A stretch of 7,296 bases of DNA from Planctomycetota bacterium (GTDB taxonomy: Bacteria > Planctomycetota > PUPC01 > JABMSA01 > JAUWKK01): the NCBI GenBank assembly GCA_030614245.1, contig JAUWKK010000138.1, forward strand, positions 1 through 7,296. The letters run 5' to 3'. Both the position numbers and the translations under genes were made by a program. Below are positions 1-5,346 of the stretch, one piece after another. Under the pieces are notes generated by a model. The model saw only the letters and a list, made by a program, of their open reading frames with translations, was not told the DNA's origin and ran no database searches. The stretch's first letter is position 1. Every line of letters begins with the position of its first letter.

Positions 1-160
1 CTCTTCGATACGGTCTGTTGCCAGACCGCACTGGCTGCGTAGGCCGCCGACAGGCGGCTTCGAGCAGCGACTTCTGTACGGGGACGGACCCGCACAGGTA
101 GGATTTGAGCCGCCGAAACGACTCGCAGCGTTTGAGACTAAGCGTGACGTACCTACGATT
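1..160. other. Gene-free left edge with a run of hairpins; possible structured RNA or repeat element
   Basis: No protein gene is credible here. The stretch is unusually rich in compact inverted repeats: 11-17/22-28 (7 bp, 4-nt loop), 43-48/53-58 (6 bp GC, loop GACA, extendable to 41-60 with one wobble), 74-82/89-97 (9 bp with one mismatch) and 116-120/129-133 (5 bp). On the plus strand two short strings recall tmRNA: 28-42 reads Ala-Leu-Ala-Ala-stop, and 136-146 is GACTAAGCGTG, like the conserved helix-2 strand. However, the expected tRNA-like T-arm and CCA end are not found downstream, so a tmRNA is not called. The minus strand is also open from 159 to the window edge, which may belong to the adjacent repeat. 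Positions 231-330, between the repeat and the next gene, show nothing I can name. Confidence 0.3.
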
Positions 161-230
161 CACACCCCTTTCAGGGCTGGAGAAGCCAGTCTCGATAAAG
201 ATTCTTCGTCGCTAGGCTCCTCAGAATGAC
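160..230 (-). repeat. Dispersed-repeat-like segment (imperfect palindrome, 'HSEE' type)
   Basis: The core at 201-227 is an imperfect palindrome with arms ATTCT and AGAAT. On the minus strand it begins GTCATTCTGAGGAGC, which matches my memory of a family of short repeats scattered through many environmental bacterial genomes. Their spurious translation starts with residues like HSEE.SDEESL; here the minus frame gives HSEEPSDEESLSRLAS and ends at a TGA at 160-162. This identification is from memory and could not be tested against the rest of the genome. The outer limits of the element are uncertain, and it may extend left towards position 1. Confidence 0.45.
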
Positions 231-330
231 ATGAAAACAACAGTCCGCTCGTAGCTGCATGTTCAGTATATGTCGCTCCTGTTAGTAGGGTATTCTGACA
301 TCTGCCTGCGGTCCGTTTGAAGCGTCCGGG

Positions 331-771
331 CTACTCGCCGTCGGCTTCGCGGCGGGCTGCATCTATAATATCGGCGCACCGCGCGAATTCCTCGAGCCTG
401 TAGCATGCCAGTGCCTTGTGAACGCTGGCCTGCACTTGCTCCCACAGCTTGTGGAGCCCGCATTCCGCCTGCACGCTGCACGGGTGGAGGTCTCCGTGCC
501 GCAAGAGGCATCGCGTCAGTTGCATCGCGGGGCCGTATGCTGAGATTATCTCGGCCAGGGTGATCTGTGATGGGGGCTTCGCAAGGGCGATGTGATTGGT
601 GCCGATGGGCGTGACGATGCCGTCGCGGATGAGAGGGGCGACAACTTTTGAGAGGTACCCCGCCGCGGTGTGCTGTTCGTGGGCCATTTCGGCCACGCCG
701 GCCCCCTCGGGTGAACGCGCAAGGCGGATCGCCACGCGCAGGCCATAGGCGAGTTTCTTGGATATTACCAT
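331..771 (-). CDS. Rrf2-family transcriptional regulator, probable Fe-S sensor
   Basis: This encodes a 146-residue DNA-binding regulator of the Rrf2 family (IscR, NsrR, CymR relatives). The N-terminus (ISKKLAYGLRVAIRLA, residues 3-18) is the typical first helix. A winged helix-turn-helix follows (about 25-65) and then the family phrase ITLAEIISAYGP (70-81). Three cysteines, C88, C98 and C104, followed by GLHKLW, occupy the place of the Fe-S ligand triad, with spacing x9 and x5. The wing is short: G57-T-N-H replaces the usual glycine-rich G-x-x-G-G turn. The start is the ATG at 771, preceded by GGAGAG at 778-783; a longer in-frame reading to 891 would overlap the end of mlaF and has no comparable signal. 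It lies 64 bp downstream of mlaF on the same strand, so it may be co-transcribed and may control that operon. The actual cofactor and targets are unknown. Confidence 0.88.
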   Translation of the reverse strand: MVISKKLAYGLRVAIRLARSPEGAGVAEMAHEQHTAAGYLSKVVAPLIRDGIVTPIGTNHIALAKPPSQITLAEIISAYGPAMQLTRCLLRHGDLHPCSVQAECGLHKLWEQVQASVHKALACYRLEEFARCADIIDAARREADGE

Positions 772-783
772 CGTGTTCTCTCC

Positions 784-825
784 GCCGGCAGGGGAGTCTC
801 CGGTTATCAGGGTGCGCCTGCCGGC
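784..825 (-). promoter_or_regulatory. Inverted repeat directly upstream of the rrf2-like ribosome binding site
   Basis: Perfect 9-bp arms GCCGGCAGG and CCTGCCGGC (784-792 and 817-825) are separated by 24 bases that contain the smaller palindrome GGAGTCTCC (793-801). On the minus-strand transcript the stem ends exactly where the Shine-Dalgarno GGAGAG (778-783) begins. It fills most of the 64-bp gap between mlaF and the regulator gene. There is no T-run, so it is a poor intrinsic terminator. It could be a translation-affecting hairpin, a processing site or a repressor-binding palindrome; the role is inferred from position alone. Confidence 0.4.
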
Positions 826-835
826 ACGGTTGCGA

Positions 836-1591
836 CTATTGCTCTTCTCCAACAGGCCCCTGGGTCTTGCCGTCGATGAATTGACGGACAATCACGTTCT
901 TGGTCGCCTGGATTTCGAGAGGCGTTCCGACTTCTATGATCCGGCCGCCGAAGAGCATGGCGATGCGGTCGGCGATCATGAACGCGCTTTCCATGTCGTG
1001 CGTGACTACTATCGACGTGACGTTCAGCTTGCGCTGCATATCGATGATGAGTTCGTTGATACGGTTGGCCATGATCGGATCGAGGCCGGACGTTGGTTCG
1101 TCGTAGAGTAGTATCTCCGGTTCGAGTACGAGCGATCGGGCCAGGCCGGCCCGCTTCTTCATTCCGCCGCTCAGACTGGCCGGCATCAGGTGGCCGGCGC
1201 CGTTGAGCTCGACCAGTGCGAGTTTCTCGTCCACGATTCGCCTGATCTCCGCCTCAGGCAGGTTCGTCAGTTCGCGCAGCGGCAGTGCGACGTTCGCGTC
1301 GACGGTCATCCAGTTGAGCAGCGCGCCCGACTGGAACAGCACTCCCAGCCGCCTGCGCACGAGATCTATTTCATTCCCTGAAGCCGTCGTTACATCGACG
1401 CCGTCGACGAGTATCCGGCCGGAATCGGGCTTCAGCAGGCCGGTGATGTGCTTGAACGTGACGCTCTTGCCGCTGCCGCTGCGGCCGATGATCACCATCG
1501 TCTCGCCGCGGTCGACCTTCAGCGACAGCCCATCGAGCACTTTCGTGCCGCCCAGTTCCTTATGTACGTCGATCAGCTCGATCATTGGCAC
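836..1591 (-). CDS. mlaF: ABC transporter ATP-binding protein, MlaF type (phospholipid transport)
   Basis: This is the cytoplasmic ATPase of an Mla-type lipid transporter, which drives phospholipid movement between inner and outer membranes together with the MlaE permease. In the 251-residue product, Walker A is GRSGSGKS (36-43), the Q-loop is Q87, the ABC signature is LSGGMKKR (140-147), Walker B is ILLYDEP (160-166) with catalytic E165, the D-loop is SGLD (168-171) and the switch histidine is H198 (VTHD). The C-terminal QFIDGKTQGPV (237-247) matches the F-x-x-G-x-x-x-GP tail seen in MlaF/Ttg2A proteins and separates it from generic importers. The start given is GTG, 10 bp after the mlaE stop; an in-frame ATG two codons later (1585, beginning MIELID) looks more like family N-termini and may be the true start, since neither has a strong Shine-Dalgarno. 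Co-transcription with mlaE is very likely. Confidence 0.93.
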   Translation of the reverse strand: MPMIELIDVHKELGGTKVLDGLSLKVDRGETMVIIGRSGSGKSVTFKHITGLLKPDSGRILVDGVDVTTASGNEIDLVRRRLGVLFQSGALLNWMTVDANVALPLRELTNLPEAEIRRIVDEKLALVELNGAGHLMPASLSGGMKKRAGLARSLVLEPEILLYDEPTSGLDPIMANRINELIIDMQRKLNVTSIVVTHDMESAFMIADRIAMLFGGRIIEVGTPLEIQATKNVIVRQFIDGKTQGPVGEEQ

Positions 1592-1601
1592 TGCTTGATC
1601 A

Positions 1602-2411
1602 TCAGTAGAGATGACGGATGAAGCTCGTGATGAAGTAGTTGAAGACGAGGATGAGTATCAGCGATACGACGACCGATCGCCTCGTCGCCCTGCCGACGCC
1701 GACGGCTCCCTCGGTTGCGCGGAGCCCTTCGCTGCAGCCGACTATTGCTATCGTTACCCCGAAGACCAGCGACTTGACCAGCCCTCCGAAGATGTCCGTC
1801 AGTGTCAATACGTCCAGAGCCTTGTTGAAGTAGACGTGATAGCTGACCGACATCTGGTAGTATCCCACGAGGGCCCCGCCGATGATCCCGACGATGTTGG
1901 CGTAGACGTTAAGCACAGGAGCCATGATCATCAGCGCCACGAGCCGGGGCATCACGAGAAAGCGCGGCACGTCGATCGACATGACCTCGAGGGCGTCGAT
2001 CTCCTCCGAGACTTTCATAGTGCCCAGTTCGGCGGCCATGGCCGAGCCGACGCGTGCGGCAAGGATCACGCCCGTCCAGATGGGGCCCATCTCGCGGCAC
2101 ATCGATGCTGCAACAATCGTGCCGATCTCGGCCTTGGCACCGTAACGCATCAGTTCGATGCCCACCTGGAGAGCCAGCACCATGCCCGTGAAGAGCGCAA
2201 CGAGCATCGTCACCGGCAGGCTGGCTATGCCGCAGATGAACATCTGCCGGAGTATCTCGCGGCTCTTGCAGAATACGGCGCGCATCGCCAGCAGCGCCCG
2301 GCCCAGCAGCAGCATCCCGTAGCCCACTCGCGAGACGGCACCCAGCAGCCACCCACCGAGATTCGAGACCGCGGTGTTTACTGCTGAAGGATTACCGGCC
2401 GATGCGTCCAT
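1602..2411 (-). CDS. mlaE: ABC transporter permease, MlaE family
   Basis: This is the inner-membrane permease of the Mla lipid transport system, and at 269 residues it has the usual family length. An amphipathic N-terminal helix is followed by hydrophobic segments, including about 60-85, 110-130, 155-183, 205-227 and 245-262. Family hallmarks are FTGMVLALQ (74-82), REMGPIWTGVILAARVGSA (106-124), MAAELGTMKVSEEIDAL (125-141), which forms the coupling region contacting the ATPase, and GLRATEGAVGVGRATRRSVV (229-248). The ATG at 2411 has GGGAAG about seven bases upstream. It starts 26 bp after the lipoprotein gene and ends 10 bp before mlaF, so the three genes form one transcription unit. The MCE-domain subunit (MlaD) that normally completes MlaFE is not encoded in this window. 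Confidence 0.95.
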   Translation of the reverse strand: MDASAGNPSAVNTAVSNLGGWLLGAVSRVGYGMLLLGRALLAMRAVFCKSREILRQMFICGIASLPVTMLVALFTGMVLALQVGIELMRYGAKAEIGTIVAASMCREMGPIWTGVILAARVGSAMAAELGTMKVSEEIDALEVMSIDVPRFLVMPRLVALMIMAPVLNVYANIVGIIGGALVGYYQMSVSYHVYFNKALDVLTLTDIFGGLVKSLVFGVTIAIVGCSEGLRATEGAVGVGRATRRSVVVSLILILVFNYFITSFIRHLY

Positions 2412-2437
2412 ATATGCTTCCCGATCGATCTCTTCAG

Positions 2438-3877
2438 TTATCGCGTGAGTGGAAGGTACAGCAGCCGCACGTGCCGGCGGCCGTGGCTGCTGCCGTATTC
2501 CAACAGCCCCATCAGCAGGCTGAGCCGCTTGCCGTCACCGTCGCGGCGATAGCTCGCAAGCGGGCCAAGCTGCACCGTGCGGCCTTCAGGGCCGCGACCG
2601 TGGCGATACAGACGCCACAGAAACCGCGTCGACCGCCCGCCGTCAGCCTCCCAGGTATACTCGAATAGCTTCCAGAATACGGACCAGTTCCGGTCGAAGC
2701 CGTCCGGATCGCGGAACCACAGCAGCGAGAGCGTCGAGAATCCGCCCGAACTGCCGTCCTCGTCGCCGCCGCGGCCATGGTACTGAAACAGCGGCCACAG
2801 GATCGTCGAGCGATCCTTAACGCTCGAGGCCTTCTGATGCCCGATGATGTCACGATAGAACGGCCAGGAGCGGGTCTCTTCGCACCGTTCGAGCTTGCCG
2901 TCGGCGATGGAATGGCCATAGAACGGCCAGGCGATGTAGCTGCGCTTGCTGGACGGCCTCGTTACCGTGCCGTAGAACGGCCAGAACTGCACGCGGTCGA
3001 GCTTGGGCCTGTGCTCGCGGCGGAAGAACGGCCACGGAGCGATGTACTCCCAACTGCCGTCGCCGCGCCTGCCGAACGAGAAAAAAGGCCAGAGTACGGT
3101 GAACGACCGGGCATCCGGCGTGTTATCCCAGCCGAAAAGCGGCCAGAGCATGAACCGGCTCCGCTGCGTCTCGCCCTGCGCGGGCCTGCCGCTGAAATGC
3201 ACAAACGGCCAGAGCACCGAGTAGCCCGCCGGCTCGCCCTTGACCTTGTAGCGCATGAAGAACGGCAGCACGCGGAACGACCGGCTGTACGGGCTCGTGG
3301 TCTTCGCAATCAGCGGGAAGAGCACATTCCACGCACGGCGGCCGTTGTCCATCTTCGAATCGGAGTAAAGCGGGAACGCCAGGAAGCGGATCTCGCTGCG
3401 CCCGAGCAGGCCCTTCAGCTTGCCGCCGAGCGGGAATACGGCAAAATAGCCGCCCGTTTTCGGATCACTGCCGCCGAACAGCACCGGGAAGAGCATCCAG
3501 TTGCGGTCAGTGCCGTCGGGGCCTGTCTTCGAGTTGTCCCAGTAGATTGGAATGATGCGCACGCGGCTGTCATCCGGCTTCGAGCGCACCAGCAGGATCG
3601 GCCACAGGCCCTGCCACTCGGTAACATTTTCATCGGGCTCGATGCGATAGTTGAACAGCGGCCGGACGGCATACTGGTCGTAGTCCCGGCCGTTCTGGAC
3701 ATCGCCGAAGGGCCACAGCACCTCGGTGCGCGAGCCAGCCCGCCTCGGCGGCCCTGTTTCGCCGAGCTGCGGCTCGTGTTGCAGCACGGGCCATGCGTCG
3801 ATCGTGGTCGCATGCCGGCAGCCTGCTGCCAGCAGGCACAATGCAACGGCGAATCCGGTGATCTGGCGTGCAGTCAT
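2438..3877 (-). CDS. WPF-repeat lipoprotein of unknown function, first gene of the mla operon
   Basis: I do not recognise a named family. The N-terminus is a lipoprotein signal: short basic start (MTARQ), hydrophobic core (about 6-18) and a plausible lipobox ending AAG-C20, so the mature protein should be lipid-anchored outside the cytoplasm. From residue 55 to about 459 the chain is a tandem array of about 22 units averaging 19 residues. Each centres on a short aromatic-Pro-hydrophobic-aromatic motif (WPFG, FPVLF, WPFVHF, WPLFGW, WPFFSF, WPFY), flanked by polar, Gly/Asp/Arg-rich turns. Motif anchors fall at 55, 72, 92, 109, 130, 148, 168, 187, 204, 223, 245, 263, 282, 299, 317, 338 and 361. 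Later units (387, 402, 421, 438, 456) lose the Pro or Trp. The pattern suggests one beta-strand plus turn per unit, an extended sheet, solenoid or barrel (inference). It stops 26 bp before mlaE. The ATG at 3877 has no close Shine-Dalgarno; AAGGA lies about 14 bases upstream. Confidence 0.85.
   Translation of the reverse strand: MTARQITGFAVALCLLAAGCRHATTIDAWPVLQHEPQLGETGPPRRAGSRTEVLWPFGDVQNGRDYDQYAVRPLFNYRIEPDENVTEWQGLWPILLVRSKPDDSRVRIIPIYWDNSKTGPDGTDRNWMLFPVLFGGSDPKTGGYFAVFPLGGKLKGLLGRSEIRFLAFPLYSDSKMDNGRRAWNVLFPLIAKTTSPYSRSFRVLPFFMRYKVKGEPAGYSVLWPFVHFSGRPAQGETQRSRFMLWPLFGWDNTPDARSFTVLWPFFSFGRRGDGSWEYIAPWPFFRREHRPKLDRVQFWPFYGTVTRPSSKRSYIAWPFYGHSIADGKLERCEETRSWPFYRDIIGHQKASSVKDRSTILWPLFQYHGRGGDEDGSSGGFSTLSLLWFRDPDGFDRNWSVFWKLFEYTWEADGGRSTRFLWRLYRHGRGPEGRTVQLGPLASYRRDGDGKRLSLLMGLLEYGSSHGRRHVRLLYLPLTR
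2501..3715 (-). repeat. Coding tandem repeat, about 22 units of about 57 bp
   Basis: This is the DNA of the aromatic-Pro repeat array in the lipoprotein gene. Most units are diverged, but the middle ones remain alike at nucleotide level. The plus-strand string TAGAACGGCCAG (codons for W-P-F-Y read in reverse) occurs at 2856, 2919 and 2973, and AGAACGGCCA at 3025, with spacings of 51-63 bp. Weaker copies follow near 3084, 3140 and 3203. This suggests growth by unit duplication, with the C-terminal units (2501-2720) most degenerate. Confidence 0.8.
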
Positions 3878-3939
3878 GGGGTCAGAAACGATCCTTGAGA
3901 CATATCCCGCCGGCTCATCTTCAGCAAGACGCTCGAGGT

Positions 3940-3968
3940 ATTATCAATGGCCGCTCATAGAAAAACAA
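3940..3968 (-). promoter_or_regulatory. Sigma70-like promoter for the lipoprotein-mlaEF-rrf2 set
   Basis: Read on the minus strand, TTGTTT (3963-3968) and GATAAT (3940-3945, five of six matches to the -10 consensus) are separated by exactly 17 bases. The predicted transcription start near 3933 would give a leader of about 55 nt before the ATG at 3877. The -35 box matches only at its first three bases. No operator is evident. The position at the head of the operon and the lower GC of this stretch support the call, but it is a prediction. Confidence 0.5.
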
Positions 3969-4014
3969 GAGGGATTGGGGATTTGCGAGCATCCGCAGGG
4001 ACGGTTGCTCCACA

Positions 4015-4236
4015 TTAGGAGTCGAGATGGCGGCGGATGCGCTGTTTGAGGTGTTCAGAGGCCGCGTTGCCGCGCCAGGCCAGGCGCAGGACGACGCGCA
4101 TGCACGCGTCAGCCGTGGTATATCGCTTGCAGCCGCGACACTTTACCAACAGCTTGGCTCGCAAATCGCCAGGATGCTTGGGTGTCACTTCTTCAGCGAG
4201 TTCAGCGGACTTGCACTTCGGCTTGAAGTCTTCCAA
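4015..4236 (-). CDS. Doubtful small cysteine-containing ORF (hypothetical or remnant)
   Basis: A 73-residue reading frame starts at a TTG, with no Shine-Dalgarno and an in-frame TAG four codons upstream. It contains C8, a C-x-x-C pair (VKCRGCKRYT, cysteines 33 and 36) and a further C44, then an Arg-rich tail (LKQRIRRHLDS). Third codon positions are GC-rich, in keeping with the neighbours, which gives modest support for coding. The KCRGCKR stretch could be part of a small zinc-binding motif, but I know no matching family. The 5' sequence (4237-4376) stays open in another frame (LIAHEENWSHQEQPIPEVLW), so a decayed, frameshifted gene is also possible. The rest of the 3878-4376 gap holds only the promoter listed separately and no clear terminator. 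Confidence 0.3.
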   Translation of the reverse strand: MEDFKPKCKSAELAEEVTPKHPGDLRAKLLVKCRGCKRYTTADACMRVVLRLAWRGNAASEHLKQRIRRHLDS

Positions 4237-4376
4237 CGGGAGAGCCTAGCCAGTAATCTGCGCCCACGGACACATTAGTCTTGGATTTAACACACGCAGT
4301 CCAGGAAAAGTTCCACAAAACTTCTGGTATGGGCTGTTCCTGGTGCGACCAGTTTTCTTCGTGGGCGATGAGTGCC

Positions 4377-5237
4377 CTATTCTCCGGCCAGTTCGTCGGT
4401 TCCCACCAGCGTTGCGTCTCCGATTCGACGTCCACCGAAGCGTTGGCCGATCTGTGCGAAACGCTCCGGGTTGTCGGTGGTGTAGCAGCGGAGCGTGCCG
4501 GGAGCTGTGCTGTTGATTTGGAGATTTCTCGAGCGGAGGCGCTGCTGCACTTCGACTGCGGCGCCCCGGGCGGAGCTTATGAGCGTTACGTCCGGCCCCA
4601 TGATCTCGCCGATGGCATCATACAGCAGCGGATAGTGTGTACACCCGAGGATGAGCGTTCGCGTCCCCTCGCTCTTCAAGTCGCGCAGGTAGTCTTCGAG
4701 TGCGTATCGGACAATGGGATCGGAGATCTCGCGGCCCTCTTCGACTATCGGGACGAGCAGCGGGCAGGCCTTGCCGATAACCCTGCGGGCCGGATCGAGT
4801 TCGGCGATGGCCCGCTGGTATGCTCCTGAAGCTATCGTGGCTTCGGTGCCTATGACACCGATCGGGCCCGGCGTCTCCGCTGCGGCGGCAGCGGCACACG
4901 GGCGGATTACATCGACGAGCTCTACGGGGCCCGCCGCCTCGAGCTGCTCGCTCGCGGCCGCTGATGCCGTGTTGCACGCCACGACGATCATCTTCGGGTC
5001 GAATCGCAGCAGGAAGGCCATATCCTCCAGCGCGAATCTGCGGACGGTTCGGATTGACTTGATGCCATACGGAACGCGTGCGGTGTGGCCGAGATAGATG
5101 ATGTTTTCGGCGGGCATGACCGCGAGGAGCTCCTGCACGACCGTGAGCCCGCCCAGGCCGGAGTCGAATACGCCGATGGGGCGGTCGTTTGCGGCGGTCC
5201 GTTCTTCACGCGGCGATACGTCGGATGCTCTCGTCAA
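4377..5237 (-). CDS. murI: Glutamate racemase
   Basis: This cytoplasmic, cofactor-independent enzyme converts L- to D-glutamate for peptidoglycan precursors. Numbering is from the TTG at 5237 (286 residues). PIGVFDSGLGGLTV (20-33) carries D25. VVACNTASAAA (85-95) carries the first catalytic cysteine, C88. VEEG (about 165-168) carries the conserved Glu, and GCTHYPLL (198-205) carries C199 and H201. These line up with D10, C73, E152, C184 and H186 of Lactobacillus MurI at a constant offset of 15. The expected Asp36 is replaced by H51 in YLGHTARVPYG (codon 5085-5087), a notable departure. The start choice rests on GGGAGA at 5245-5250, seven bases before TTG 5237; a longer reading from TTG 5252 lacks a good site. 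It lies about 110 bp downstream of the flippase gene, probably in the same transcript. Confidence 0.95.
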   Translation of the reverse strand: MTRASDVSPREERTAANDRPIGVFDSGLGGLTVVQELLAVMPAENIIYLGHTARVPYGIKSIRTVRRFALEDMAFLLRFDPKMIVVACNTASAAASEQLEAAGPVELVDVIRPCAAAAAAETPGPIGVIGTEATIASGAYQRAIAELDPARRVIGKACPLLVPIVEEGREISDPIVRYALEDYLRDLKSEGTRTLILGCTHYPLLYDAIGEIMGPDVTLISSARGAAVEVQQRLRSRNLQINSTAPGTLRCYTTDNPERFAQIGQRFGGRRIGDATLVGTDELAGE

Positions 5238-5244
5238 GCGCTGT

Positions 5245-5250
5245 TCTCCC
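5245..5250 (-). promoter_or_regulatory. Ribosome binding site that decides the murI start
   Basis: GGGAGA on the minus strand lies seven bases before the TTG at 5237. The alternative TTG at 5252 would place this Shine-Dalgarno inside the coding sequence, so the shorter start is preferred. Confidence 0.6.
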
Positions 5251-5346
5251 AATGATTTGCCGAGCCCGTTCGCAGGAATACACTACGGCCTCGGCTTCTC
5301 GCCAATGGGTGCCGCAGCCGGACGGATTGCCGGGCGGCTCTCGGGC

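Noticed and set aside
100..112. tRNA T-arm on the minus strand (GGCTCAAATCC)
   Set aside because: The flanking stem pairs poorly and no acceptor, D or anticodon arms can be placed around it.
331..891. Longer N-terminal extension of the Rrf2-like protein (40 extra residues)
   Set aside because: It would overlap the mlaF end, has no family-like sequence, and the ATG at 771 has a clear GGAGAG site and the canonical Rrf2 N-terminus.
1611..2387. Plus-strand open frame of 258 codons opposite mlaE
   Set aside because: Its composition (Asp, His, Arg-rich, no hydrophobic core) is typical of an antisense shadow, while mlaE on the other strand is unmistakable.
2777..3898. Plus-strand open frame of 373 codons opposite the lipoprotein gene
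   Set aside because: It is antisense to the repeat gene; its regular ERPxx pattern is the mirror of the WPF codons, and it has no domain-like features.
4301..4356. Intrinsic terminator after murI
   Set aside because: Only weak stems are found (7-bp arms 4301-4307/4337-4343 with a 29-nt loop; CTGGT/ACCAG at 4340-4352). The T-rich tail TTTTCTT follows the small stem on the plus strand, the wrong direction for murI.
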